DNA of 64,000 nucleotides from Candidatus Zixiibacteriota bacterium. GTDB lineage: Bacteria; Zixibacteria; MSB-5A5; WJJR01. Where the stretch lies: the NCBI GenBank assembly GCA_036397555.1, contig DASWIS010000025.1, positions 62,001 through 126,000 on the forward strand, given 5' to 3'. The notes under the pieces are model-generated. The model did no database searches. It was not told the DNA's origin and saw only the letters and a list, made by a program, of their open reading frames with translations. The position numbers and the translations under genes were made by a program. This document shows positions 1 to 8,932 of this stretch, one piece after another (the stretch's first letter is position 1; the number at the start of each line of letters is the position of its first letter).

Positions 1-1200
1 CGCCGCCTTACCCGGCACCGGCGCCACAACGCGCACACGCGATGCCGACAACGCCAGCGCGATGTCGTCGGCCAATCCGACGACCTGATTGACTTTCACG
101 CCCGGCGCGGGGCGGAACTCATAGCGCGTGATCACCGGGCCGGGATAGATTTCGATCTCACCCTGAATGCCGATGTCGAATGTTTGCAGGGCTTCGCGCA
201 GCAACGACGCGCCGTCGGAATCGACGCGGCGGCGGTGATGGGGCGCCATCGGGACCAACAAATCAAGCGATGGGAATTCGTAGTCTCCGGCGTCAATCGG
301 CTCACCCATTGAAACGACGCGCGGTTCGTTACGAAGCGACGCCGGCGGCATCGGCATCGGGACGGCGCGTTCCGGCGCCCGCTTGATCGTCATCGTCGAG
401 CCGTAACGCGACCAATTCGGAAGTTCCCCATCATCGGGCGGATCAACGTCTGCGGCACTCTCACGTTCGTCGCCGCCGTCGAGCCAATCGTCGCCACGCG
501 CACGTCGATCCAACGGACGACGAATCTGCCCAACCCAGTCGGCCGTACGACTCTTCAGCCTCGCGAAGAATATTTTCACGGTGGCCATAACCGATCGACG
601 CGGCTGCGCGCGTCGTTCGGCGACGGTCTTGCGTTTGGGCAATTGCGGCCAGCGGACATTGAGCCGCTGCCAGGGCAACAGAAACAATGCACCGCCGATG
701 AGAATCGAACCGATGATCAACATCCCGCCTGCGACACCCAGCAAACTGACTACACTTCCCGCAAATGAGCGCGCCATCCAGCCGCCGAGGGTGGTCGTTT
801 CGCCGGTCCAGACATCCCCGCGTCCGGCGGCGGGCAGATCGACCAGAACGCCGCTTAAGAATCCGGCGGCCAGAATCAGGATGCTGATTACGACCCCGCG
901 TCGGCCGAACGACTTCAGGAAGCGGTTGAGTCCGAGCGATCCGGTGCACAAAACAAGTCCCCACGCGACAAACCCGAACCACTCAAAGAGCGCATTGGAA
1001 AGCAACGCGCCGACGGTGCCGGCGAGATTTCGCGGCAGGTAGGCGTCGGCCCAGAAGTCCTGCGGACCGGCATGGATCCAGCGGTCGTCGCCGCCTTCGT
1101 GCGTGGCCAGCGAGAGCGCCGTGAATAGCCCGAGCACGATCAGCAGAAAGCCGAATATCTCAGACTTGCGTTGGTACGAGACCGAACCGAACCACCGCAC
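1..1200 (-). CDS. ftsK: DNA translocase FtsK/SpoIIIE, N-terminal part (runs off the left edge)
   Basis: Partial gene; about 400 codons are visible and the motor domain lies outside the window. The frame stays open from a GTG at 1198-1200 to base 1. Upstream in frame there is no ATG before a TGA, and an AGGGAAAGG stretch lies about 9 bases before the GTG, so I take the GTG as start. Four hydrophobic segments (about residues 16-33, 60-80, 95-115 and 150-170) match the FtsK membrane domain. A linker follows, then the beginning of the alpha/beta translocase region with YEFRPAPGVKV and the V-A-P-V-P-G-K sequence typical of FtsK just before the Walker A module. Known role: septum-anchored ATP-driven DNA pump that clears the chromosome at division. 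Confidence 0.9.
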   Translation of the reverse strand, partial: MRWFGSVSYQRKSEIFGFLLIVLGLFTALSLATHEGGDDRWIHAGPQDFWADAYLPRNLAGTVGALLSNALFEWFGFVAWGLVLCTGSLGLNRFLKSFGRRGVVISILILAAGFLSGVLVDLPAAGRGDVWTGETTTLGGWMARSFAGSVVSLLGVAGGMLIIGSILIGGALFLLPWQRLNVRWPQLPKRKTVAERRAQPRRSVMATVKIFFARLKSRTADWVGQIRRPLDRRARGDDWLDGGDERESAADVDPPDDGELPNWSRYGSTMTIKRAPERAVPMPMPPASLRNEPRVVSMGEPIDAGDYEFPSLDLLVPMAPHHRRRVDSDGASLLREALQTFDIGIQGEIEIYPGPVITRYEFRPAPGVKVNQVVGLADDIALALSASRVRVVAPVPGKAA

Positions 1201-1324
1201 TGCGGACTGCCTTTCCCTATGGACCGCATCTTTGGAGAGACGCGATCCCCCCTGACCCCGGCAAATAGGTCTGCGCAGTTCGACCTGTCAATTCCAAAGC
1301 TGAGTCGAGCGCCACAAAGACGAA

Positions 1325-1348
1325 CGGGGCCCCAAAGTTGGAGCCCCG
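1325..1348 (-). terminator. Likely terminator of the HU gene
   Basis: An inverted repeat (CGGGGC ... GCCCCG, with an inner CCAA/TTGG pairing) lies 22 bases downstream of the HU stop codon. On the minus strand it is followed by a moderately T-rich stretch (TTCGTCTTTGT). The T-tract is imperfect, so the assignment is moderate. Confidence 0.55.
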
Positions 1349-1370
1349 CCGGTGGTCCTGTCTGGCCGTA

Positions 1371-1643
1371 CTAACGTACCGAGCGCTTGAGCTGCTCGCC
1401 GGCCTTGAAGTGCGGAACTTTGGCCGCCGCGATCTTGATCTGCTCGCCGGTGCGCGGGTTGCGTCCCATGCGGGCTTTGCGCTTGGAGATGCTGAAGGTG
1501 CCGAATCCCACGAACGTGACCTTCTGGCCCTTCTTCAACGATGTGGCGACACCATCGAAGAGCGCCTTCATGGCACGCTCGGCCTGGGCTTTGTTGACCT
1601 TCGCCTCCTTGGAGATTTTCTCGATCATTTCTTCGCGTTTCAT
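1371..1643 (-). CDS. hup: Histone-like DNA-binding protein HU/IHF family
   Basis: A 90-residue protein, the usual HU length. It shows the family signature: N-terminal helices (MKREEMIEKISKEAKV), then VTFVGFGTFSISKRKARMGR, then the beta-arm RNPRTGEQIKI and a C-terminal helix with FKAGEQLK. HU dimers bend and compact DNA with little sequence preference. A longer in-frame reading exists upstream, but the ATG at 1641-1643 begins the conserved family sequence and has an AGGGGG ribosome-binding site about 8 bases before it. The gene is monocistronic: it has its own promoter (1696-1724) and a terminator-like hairpin (1325-1348). Confidence 0.95.
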   Translation of the reverse strand: MKREEMIEKISKEAKVNKAQAERAMKALFDGVATSLKKGQKVTFVGFGTFSISKRKARMGRNPRTGEQIKIAAAKVPHFKAGEQLKRSVR

Positions 1644-1695
1644 TTCACAACCCCCTGCATAGTGTTTTTGGCTTACTTTCGCCGTTTCGGGGCGA

Positions 1696-1724
1696 ATCGT
1701 ATCTGCGGCTCTCAACACTGTCAA
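1696..1724 (-). promoter_or_regulatory. Sigma-70 type promoter of the HU gene
   Basis: On the minus strand a perfect TTGACA (-35, 1719-1724) is separated by 17 bases from TACGAT (-10, 1696-1701). It lies about 55 bases upstream of the HU start. The 5' leader contains a small hairpin (TTCGCC/GGCGAA). Confidence 0.7.
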
Positions 1725-1875
1725 TGGCAAAATGCGTGCGGTTGCCGTCTGTAAGCCGAATTCGAAGAATTGACCGCCAGTTTGTGCGGGCTCCCGGACG
1801 CGATTGGCTTGGAAGCGTCGCGGCCATGGCCAGCGGCGTCAGCTTAACACACAGTGCCACAGTCGCTTACGACGC

Positions 1876-4800
1876 TTAACGGCCGAAGCCGCTTAAGAGG
1901 CCGCTTTCGGAACGTTCGATTTTGATGTCGGGAATGTCTTTGACACTCAGCTTGAAATAGTAGCCGCTGCGCGATCCGCCCGGGATCCATACAAACATCG
2001 CCTGCCAACAGTGCAGGTCGCGCTGCAACTCGAATGTCATGTCGGTCACGGTATGACGGACAAAGTCGTAGGTCTGCTGATAATTGAGCCCCCAGTTTGT
2101 CGCCGGTTTCAGATCGACGCGCCATCCCAGCCAGTGTGTCTTGAACGTGGGTCCGCTGCCGTGTGACTCGCTGTAGCGATAGGAGAAGCTCGCGTTGATC
2201 GGAATCCCCTCGCCGACCTGCGTGCTGTCGAGGTAGGAGTCTCCGGTTCCCAATTGCGTGACACTACTGAGCGCCGAGGCGTCTCCTTTCAGTGTCATTC
2301 CGGCGCTGAGTCCAAGATTGGTCAGACGGGGGCGCGACCATTGCAGTTCGAGCGTCTCAGGGTCGTACAGGTCCCAGAGTGCGTCGGCGGCCAGCTCCAG
2401 CCGTCGCGCCAGCGTTGTGCGCGCGTTGCCGGCCAGATTGCCCCAGCGGCGTGTGTCGCGTTCGAAGTCGTAGCGCGTCGAGAAACTGGCGGAAAAGAGC
2501 GAGACTTTTTGCGCGCTGTCTCCCTCACCGAGCTTGGCATCGAAGACATTGCCGAGTGAGAAGCTCACGCTTTGGCTCTGGGCCGATGAACCGCCGCCCG
2601 CCCCGGTGAAAGCGCGCAGATCGTCGTGGCGTGTCACCGCCGGGGTAAATGTGTATCCGACGCGCGGCGACAGGGTGTGACGAACGGTCGAAAGTCCGAA
2701 CAGATGCGGGTTGAGAAATCCGTAGAGATTGGCGCTCGTACCGACACCCAAAGAGCCGGAAGCACGTCGCGAGGGCTCCTCGATCGGCACACCGGCGTCG
2801 CGGGCGAGGTTGGTGTTGAAGACATAATACCACGCCTCGGAAAACGACGCGTTCGGCGAGACAGTAATGTGCTGGAGGAGTTTTTGCGGAAAGCGCAGCG
2901 ATGCATCGTACGTCACGGTGGCGTAATCCTTCTCGTCGAACATGCCGGTCGTGTCGCCGACAGTCGGATCTTTGCTCTCGGTGTGCGTCAGGGTCGTGTT
3001 CAGCCCGATGTAGGCATTGTGATACCAGCGATTGTCCGCGCCGGAGTCGGGTGACAGGATTCGGCGCTCGTAGAACGAGAGACTGGCCTGCGGCAGTCGC
3101 AGGCGGCGGCTGTCGGTATCCAGATTTTCCGTCACTTCGGCGTAGGCGGTCAGGGAAGCACCGCCGAATCGTTTGCGCAGATTCACCTGCGAACGCAGCG
3201 AGCGATTGCGACGGTCGGTCGGATCGTAACTGTAATCCTGATAGTACGAATTGTCCGAGAGAAAATTGGCGGTCGCCGACAGGGTCGCGCTCGGCGACAG
3301 GGTCTGCTGGTGGCTCCCCTGCAGACTCCAGCGGGTCGTGCGTGTTTCGGTGAATTCCGATTGTCGCGACTCGCGGGCGTACGACCCGGAGACATTGCCG
3401 TGAAATCGGTATCGCAGGGCATAGTTGACCACGCCGCGCAGCCGTAACCCGGTTTCCTCGTTGAAGTCGAGCGCACCCTCCGCGTCCCAGTAGTCGGACG
3501 CCGCCCAGTAGTAGCCGACATTGCCGATGAAGCGTTCTCCCCGTTCGAAGTTTCCGAACCGCAGCGGCAGGAACCCGGAGTGTCGTCCCTTGCGGATCGG
3601 AAAGATGTAGAACGGCAGGATCGCGACAGGAATTCGATAGACGCGCATCACGACCGGACGCGCGATGACCTTGTCGTCACGGACCACGACCATTTCCCGT
3701 CCATCGAACTGGAAATGAGATTCCTCACGATCGCACGTCGTATAGATGCCGTCGGAAACAAAGAACACACTATCGGTAAATTTGCGGAAGTCGCCACCGC
3801 GATAGAAGCCATCCTCGAGTTCCGTGCGCGATCCGCGGATTCGGCCCCGTTCGGTATCCATGTTGTAGGTCAGCATGTCGCCGGTGACCACCTGGCTGCC
3901 GTCGGCGAGTCGCGGGCCCTCGGTGCGCTGTTGGGCGGAGTCTGCCTCGATGCGCGGCCGTGCCAGCAGGTCCTTTCTGTCAGCCCAATAGGTAATGTGC
4001 CCCGCATTCAGGACGACGGTGCCATAGACCAATTGTGCCTCGGCCTCCAGATCGATGCGTGACGAGTCGGGATGAAATGTAATGCGCGCGCCCTCGTAGT
4101 GGACCGTATCGCGGCCCTTCCCCTGATCGGGAACATAGACGCCGCGCGCGCCCCCCTCAACGGTCATCGTTTGCAGACGGCCGGCGGCGAATCGCAACCA
4201 CAGCGAATCGCCGGAGGCGTGATTGGCTCCCTGGGTCGAATCGCCCGGAATGTGATCCGTATACGCCTGACCGATGACACGGATGGCGCGCAGCGTGTCT
4301 CTTGTCAGGAAGAAGTCGGCGCGCTCTCCTTTGAGCAGACTCACACCGGCCAGACCCGTCGATGTGTCGCTGTATTGACCCGACGCGTTGCCTACGGCAA
4401 TCACGCGGTCGACGCTCCCCGACGCGTACAGGAGGGTCAGCGTGTCGCCGCTGATCTCTCCTCCCAGTCCCATTGCGTTCGGCTTGCCCCAAAGGACGGC
4501 GCGCGCCGAATCGGGCCAAACGACTCCGTACTGCCCATGCGCGCGCCAGTCGCCTTTGTTAACGGAAACATTCCCGATGCCGACCCCGCGTGACTCGGAA
4601 CGGAAATACTTGATCGTGTCGGCGATGACGATGGTCTGCCGGGACGAATCGAGTGTGAAATCCCAGTACAGTATCGGGAGCGAGTCGGCAATGGCGATGT
4701 CCTGAACGCGGTCGAAGTGTCCACGCTGCGAATGCAGAGAGAATCGCTCGGTCGTGTCTTCGACCAGTACGTTATCGAGTGCGGTAACCCAGCGCTGGTC

Positions 4801-5139
4801 GCGGTGATAGATGAGTTGTTCTGCGGAGACAACGCTTCCGGGGCGGCGCACACGGACATGGCCCAGAAACTCGACCTCGCCGGATCCGGGATTCCATGTC
4901 GCCATGTCGGCATCAATGGTCGTCTCGCCTTGACGAAAGCGGACATCCCCGAAGAGATGATAGGTCGCTACCGAACCCTCGCTGATGATCTCGGTCGAGT
5001 CCGCATGTTCGAGGATCAGCGGCTGTGCGCCATCCTTTGCGTCAGCAGCGCTTGAAGCTGCCGTGCCGAGCGCGACGGCCAGCACAAACACCGTGCGGGT
5101 ATTGATGTGTCGAAAGATCGTTTCCAATCCCAATGGCAC
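1876..5139 (-). CDS. lptD: LPS-assembly protein LptD-like outer-membrane protein
   Basis: About 1,087 residues. A signal peptide (TVFVLAVALGTAASSAADA) is followed by an OstA/LptA-like beta-jellyroll region (about residues 40-300; repeated patterns such as GDVRFRQG and LGHVRVRRP). The rest is rich in aromatic and alternating beta-strands, ending as a beta-barrel, as in LptD. Known role: outer-membrane translocon that inserts LPS from the LptA bridge. The protein is longer than E. coli LptD (about 780 residues), with an expanded N-terminal repeat region. The start is uncertain: a GTG at 5172 opens the frame, but the GTG at 5139 has a GGGGG site 5 bases upstream and leaves a more normal signal peptide. 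The gene closes the long minus-strand train. Confidence 0.82.
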   Translation of the reverse strand: MPLGLETIFRHINTRTVFVLAVALGTAASSAADAKDGAQPLILEHADSTEIISEGSVATYHLFGDVRFRQGETTIDADMATWNPGSGEVEFLGHVRVRRPGSVVSAEQLIYHRDQRWVTALDNVLVEDTTERFSLHSQRGHFDRVQDIAIADSLPILYWDFTLDSSRQTIVIADTIKYFRSESRGVGIGNVSVNKGDWRAHGQYGVVWPDSARAVLWGKPNAMGLGGEISGDTLTLLYASGSVDRVIAVGNASGQYSDTSTGLAGVSLLKGERADFFLTRDTLRAIRVIGQAYTDHIPGDSTQGANHASGDSLWLRFAAGRLQTMTVEGGARGVYVPDQGKGRDTVHYEGARITFHPDSSRIDLEAEAQLVYGTVVLNAGHITYWADRKDLLARPRIEADSAQQRTEGPRLADGSQVVTGDMLTYNMDTERGRIRGSRTELEDGFYRGGDFRKFTDSVFFVSDGIYTTCDREESHFQFDGREMVVVRDDKVIARPVVMRVYRIPVAILPFYIFPIRKGRHSGFLPLRFGNFERGERFIGNVGYYWAASDYWDAEGALDFNEETGLRLRGVVNYALRYRFHGNVSGSYARESRQSEFTETRTTRWSLQGSHQQTLSPSATLSATANFLSDNSYYQDYSYDPTDRRNRSLRSQVNLRKRFGGASLTAYAEVTENLDTDSRRLRLPQASLSFYERRILSPDSGADNRWYHNAYIGLNTTLTHTESKDPTVGDTTGMFDEKDYATVTYDASLRFPQKLLQHITVSPNASFSEAWYYVFNTNLARDAGVPIEEPSRRASGSLGVGTSANLYGFLNPHLFGLSTVRHTLSPRVGYTFTPAVTRHDDLRAFTGAGGGSSAQSQSVSFSLGNVFDAKLGEGDSAQKVSLFSASFSTRYDFERDTRRWGNLAGNARTTLARRLELAADALWDLYDPETLELQWSRPRLTNLGLSAGMTLKGDASALSSVTQLGTGDSYLDSTQVGEGIPINASFSYRYSESHGSGPTFKTHWLGWRVDLKPATNWGLNYQQTYDFVRHTVTDMTFELQRDLHCWQAMFVWIPGGSRSGYYFKLSVKDIPDIKIERSESGLLSGFGR

Positions 5140-5243
5140 GCGTGCCCCCGATAGCCCGCTAATAGTACACACGGCGCTGTCTTCGGGTCAGACCCGATCA
5201 CGCATTATCGAGTGATCGCCCCACAACCGGAAGCCGAATGTTG

Positions 5244-6053
5244 TCAGAACAGACGGCGGGCGAAGGTGCGACGGTCAGGGGGGCTGATGGCCGTCACAAC
5301 GGTGTTGGTCAGCGTTCCCAGGCCGTCGACGGTGATGGACACCGTGTCACCCGGCGAAATCGGCCCCACGCCCGACGGTGTGCCGGTGAGGATCAGATCG
5401 CCGGGATGCAACGTCATCACACGTGATATGAAGGCGATGAGCTCTTCGACGCTGAAGACCATTCGGTCGAAAGCCGACTGCTGACGGACCTCGCCGTTGA
5501 GATGCGTGGTCAGTCCGGATGCGGTGCGATCAAACGCGTCCTGCACCCACGGTCCGATCGGGCAAAACGTGTCGAACCCCTTGGCGCGCGTCCATTGCTT
5601 GTCCTTTTTCTGCAGGTTGCGGGCGGTCACATCGTTGCCGATCGTCCAGCCGGCGATCACTTCGCCCGCCGCTTCAGCCGGGAGTTGTGATGCGAACTTC
5701 CCGATCACCACTCCGAGCTCGCCTTCGTAATCGACCCGATCGACCTGTGGCGGGATGACAATCGCCCCCCCCGGAGACAACAGTGCCGATGGCGGTTTCA
5801 TGAATATCACCGGTTCATCGGGGACTGCATCCGCTGAGGCGCTCTCGGCCACGTGGGCTGCGTAGTTGAGGCCGATGGCAAGGATCTTGCCCGGTCGCAC
5901 AGGCGGCAGGAACGTCACTTCATCGACCGAGTGGGTTCGTTGTGTTGCGACCCCGCCCTGATACCACGGTCCGCTCCAGCGTCGGACGGATTCCCCCTCA
6001 TGCGTCCCCCAATAGCTGCCGCGCTGCCACATGAATCGCACATATCGGGTCAT
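5244..6053 (-). CDS. Fumarylacetoacetate hydrolase (FAH) family protein
   Basis: 269 residues with the FAH C-terminal fold: ILAIGLNYAAHVAES near residue 57, metal-binding YEGELGVVIGK, GNDVTARN, and TGTPSGVGPISPGD near the end. Members cleave or isomerise 2,4-diketo acids or related oxo-acids (for example HpaG, acylpyruvases, 5-oxopent-3-ene-tricarboxylate decarboxylases). The substrate cannot be told from sequence. The ATG overlaps the TGA of the upstream deacetylase-like gene by 4 bases, so the two are probably translationally coupled. Confidence 0.88.
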   Translation of the reverse strand: MTRYVRFMWQRGSYWGTHEGESVRRWSGPWYQGGVATQRTHSVDEVTFLPPVRPGKILAIGLNYAAHVAESASADAVPDEPVIFMKPPSALLSPGGAIVIPPQVDRVDYEGELGVVIGKFASQLPAEAAGEVIAGWTIGNDVTARNLQKKDKQWTRAKGFDTFCPIGPWVQDAFDRTASGLTTHLNGEVRQQSAFDRMVFSVEELIAFISRVMTLHPGDLILTGTPSGVGPISPGDTVSITVDGLGTLTNTVVTAISPPDRRTFARRLF

Positions 6054-7009
6054 GTCGTACCTGCCTGCATGAGATCAATGTCCGCGAATTCCAATAATGT
6101 GCGCACATGCACCGAGACCGATTCGGCCAGAGCGGAGAGATTGTACCCACCTTCGAGAACGGAAACAACCCGTCCACCACAGACTTCCCGCGCACATTCG
6201 CACACCAGGCGACTCGCGGCAGCGAACGCGCTTGTGCTGACACACAGTCCGGCCAACCGGTCATCGGTATGTGCATCGAATCCGGCCGAGAGAATTATGA
6301 TGTCCGGTGCGAACTGCGCGGCGTGTACGAAGAGAGTGCGTTCGATCGCGTCGAGGAACTTCCGATCCCCTGTTCCGGCGGGCAGCGGAACATTGACCGT
6401 GAATCCCCGTCCGGCGCCATGTCCGGTCTCGTCGGCCGCGCCGGTGCCGGGATAGAACGGGTACTGATGGACCGAGGCATACAAGATGTCGGCTGAGTCG
6501 TAGAAGATCGCCTGCGTGCCATTGCCGTGATGAGCATCCCAGTCGAGAATGAAGACCTTCGCACCGGGATTCTCAACGACAGTACTTGCCGCGGCCACCG
6601 CGACGTTGTTGAACAGGCAAAACCCCATCGCCTGTCCACGCAGCGCGTGATGCCCTGGCGGACGCACGGCGCAGAAGGCATTGGCAACCCGGCCGTTCCA
6701 AACAGCGCGCGTCGCCGCCAACACGCCTCCGGCAGCCAGACGGGCAATCCGCGGCGAATCTTCGCCGATGAATGTATCGGCATCCCACCAGGTTCCTTCT
6801 GCCTCCTGCAGAGATGAGATGTAGTGGTGATCATGCGCCAAAGCGATTTCAGCATCCGACGCTTCTCCGAAGTTCACCGACTGGAGCAATTCCATCAGGT
6901 GGTCGTCCTTAATCCTCCCTACGATGGCAGCCAAACGCTGCGGGCACTCCGGATGTGCCAGACCCGCATTGTGTCGCAGGAATTCGTCGGAGAAGACCCA
7001 CCCCGTCAT
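6050..7009 (-). CDS. Histone deacetylase-superfamily hydrolase (acetoin utilisation/acetylpolyamine type)
   Basis: 319 residues with class II-like deacetylase motifs: FSDEFLRHNAGLAHPECPQR at the N-terminus, RPPGHHALRG (catalytic His pair), GFCLFNN, zinc-binding DWDAHHGNGTQ, and SAGFDAH. Such bacterial enzymes remove acetyl groups from lysine side chains or polyamines. A longer frame exists, but the ATG at 7007-7009 begins exactly where family homology starts. It lies 23 bases downstream of the MATE gene stop and overlaps the FAH gene, so it belongs to the same transcript. The natural substrate is unknown. Confidence 0.9.
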   Translation of the reverse strand: MTGWVFSDEFLRHNAGLAHPECPQRLAAIVGRIKDDHLMELLQSVNFGEASDAEIALAHDHHYISSLQEAEGTWWDADTFIGEDSPRIARLAAGGVLAATRAVWNGRVANAFCAVRPPGHHALRGQAMGFCLFNNVAVAAASTVVENPGAKVFILDWDAHHGNGTQAIFYDSADILYASVHQYPFYPGTGAADETGHGAGRGFTVNVPLPAGTGDRKFLDAIERTLFVHAAQFAPDIIILSAGFDAHTDDRLAGLCVSTSAFAAASRLVCECAREVCGGRVVSVLEGGYNLSALAESVSVHVRTLLEFADIDLMQAGTT

Positions 7010-7032
7010 CGTGCCGATCCGGCGTGAAGTCC

Positions 7033-8412
7033 TCAAACCGTGCGCAACTTCCAGCGTCCCAGACCGAACCAGACGTACAAGACCGATCCCTTCACTATTG
7101 AAGAAATGGTAATGGTCCACCACACGCCGACGATGCCCCAATCGAGCCAGACGGCCAGCGCCCACGCCAGCGGGATACGTCCGATGGACCCCACAATGGA
7201 CACGATCATCGGCGGCAGGGTATCGCCCGCACCGGAAAATGCACCCTCCAGGACGATTTCCCATCCCATCAGGATTTGCGAGAGCGCCAGAATCCTCACG
7301 TAGCTGACCCCGGCGGTGATAACGGTTGGATCGTCACTAAAGACATGCAACAGTGGGCCGGGGAACAAAAGATAGATCGCGGTCATCATGCCGGTAAATC
7401 CGGTGACCAACAGCAGTGTCTTGTGCGCCAGCGACGCAGCACGGGCGGGATTGCCCGCTCCAAGATTCTGGCCGACGAGCGTCGCCACCGCGAGCGCGAA
7501 CCCGTAGGACACCAGGTAGTCGATCGACTCGATGCGGTTTCCGATTCCCAGCGCCGCAACCGATTCGGTGCCGAAGCGCGATGCCACCTGATTGACAAAC
7601 AGGTAGACGACGGAAAAGGTAATCCCGGAAACAGAAATCGGCAGCCCGATGCTCAGGAGGCGGCCGATGCGCGGCCAACTCATCGGCCCGATGATGGCAT
7701 ATCCGACGCGAAACGGCAAACGCTGACGACGCAGAAGGATGATGAACACGACCGATGCGACCGCGTAGGAGGCCACGGTGGCGGCGGCGGCACCGACGGT
7801 GCCCCATTCCGGGAACGGGCCGATGCCGAAGATCAGAAGGGGATCGAGAACGATGTTGACGACGGTGCTGATGCTGAACACCAACAGCGGGGTACGCGTG
7901 TTGCCGCAGGCGCGATAGAGCGCACCCGCCCACTGGAAAAACACGATGATGACCGATCCGGCGAAGTACACGAGGAGATACTGTTCCGCCAACCGCGTGA
8001 CCTCCGGCTCCAATTGCATGACCGCGATGATCTGATGACGCAGACCGATGACCGCCACGGTGATGATGACACCGAAGAGAAACACCAGCCGCCAGGTCTC
8101 TTCGGTGACGGCGCGGGCACGGTTGAGATCGGATGCGCCGATAGCGCGCGCCACGACGGCGACCAGGCCGGTCGTCAGCACTGACGACAGCGACATCATG
8201 ATCCAGACGACAAATGTGGCGGAGATCACCGCCGCCAACGGCGTCGGACCGAGACGTCCGACCCAAATCATGTCCACAACCGCAAAGAGCGTTTCAAACA
8301 GCATCGACGCGGTGGCGGGCCACGCCAGGCGCATGATCGCACGATAGGGGTGACCGCGCAGGATGGACTCGACATCGCGGCTGATCGGAGCGGCAGTCGG
8401 TTCATGTGTCAT
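7033..8412 (-). CDS. MATE-family multidrug/metabolite efflux protein
   Basis: 459 residues with about 12 hydrophobic segments and internal two-fold repetition. MATE signatures include LAWPATASMLFETLFAVVDM (residues 25-45), WVGRLGPTPLAAV and GQNLGAGNPARA in the second half. MATE proteins export cations or metabolites using H+ or Na+ gradients. The start at 8410-8412 (MTHEPTAAP) is preferred over a longer, Arg-rich upstream reading that lacks family similarity. It lies 74 bases downstream of aroQ on the same strand, so export of an aromatic-pathway product is conceivable but unproven. Confidence 0.9.
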   Translation of the reverse strand: MTHEPTAAPISRDVESILRGHPYRAIMRLAWPATASMLFETLFAVVDMIWVGRLGPTPLAAVISATFVVWIMMSLSSVLTTGLVAVVARAIGASDLNRARAVTEETWRLVFLFGVIITVAVIGLRHQIIAVMQLEPEVTRLAEQYLLVYFAGSVIIVFFQWAGALYRACGNTRTPLLVFSISTVVNIVLDPLLIFGIGPFPEWGTVGAAAATVASYAVASVVFIILLRRQRLPFRVGYAIIGPMSWPRIGRLLSIGLPISVSGITFSVVYLFVNQVASRFGTESVAALGIGNRIESIDYLVSYGFALAVATLVGQNLGAGNPARAASLAHKTLLLVTGFTGMMTAIYLLFPGPLLHVFSDDPTVITAGVSYVRILALSQILMGWEIVLEGAFSGAGDTLPPMIVSIVGSIGRIPLAWALAVWLDWGIVGVWWTITISSIVKGSVLYVWFGLGRWKLRTV

Positions 8413-8486
8413 GGCGCTCGCGCGGCGTATTCCCGCGGGGAACAATCTAAACATCCGGTGTTTATCGGACGATGGAAATCGGTCTG

Positions 8487-8930
8487 CTAAGGTGCAGTCT
8501 GGGAGACAGAGGCGATGTAATCGACGGCGTAGAGGTAGCCATCGGCACCCAGTCCGGTGATGACGCCACGGCAAGCTCCGGAAATCAGACTCTGGTGGCG
8601 GAATTCTTCGCGCGCGTGAATATTGGTCATGTGCACTTCGACGACCGGGGCCGCTATCGACGCGACTGCATCGCGCAACGCGACTGAGGTGTGCGAGTAG
8701 CCGCCGGGGTTGAAGATCACACCGAGCGCGCCGGAAGCCCCGTGGATCCGGTCGATGAGCGCGCCCTCGAGATTGGATTGAAAGAACTCGATCGGGATGC
8801 CGTGACGGGCGGCGCGTTCGCTGATGCGGGTGTTGATCTGATTCAGAGTCTCTGCTCCATAGACCCCGGGCTCTCGTTGACCGAGGCGATTGAGATTAGG
8901 ACCGTTGATGACGACGATCGGACGCGACAT
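8487..8930 (-). CDS. aroQ: 3-Dehydroquinate dehydratase, type II
   Basis: 147 residues, the normal size for the type II enzyme. Motifs: INGPNLNRLGQREPGVYG (catalytic Tyr and flexible loop), FFQSNLEGALIDRIHGA, FNPGGYSHTSVALRDA, and VEVHMTNIHAREEFRHQS (catalytic His). It dehydrates 3-dehydroquinate to 3-dehydroshikimate, step 3 of the shikimate pathway. It starts 2 bases after the aroB stop codon, consistent with co-translation. Confidence 0.96.
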   Translation of the reverse strand: MSRPIVVINGPNLNRLGQREPGVYGAETLNQINTRISERAARHGIPIEFFQSNLEGALIDRIHGASGALGVIFNPGGYSHTSVALRDAVASIAAPVVEVHMTNIHAREEFRHQSLISGACRGVITGLGADGYLYAVDYIASVSQTAP

Positions 8931-8932
8931 GT

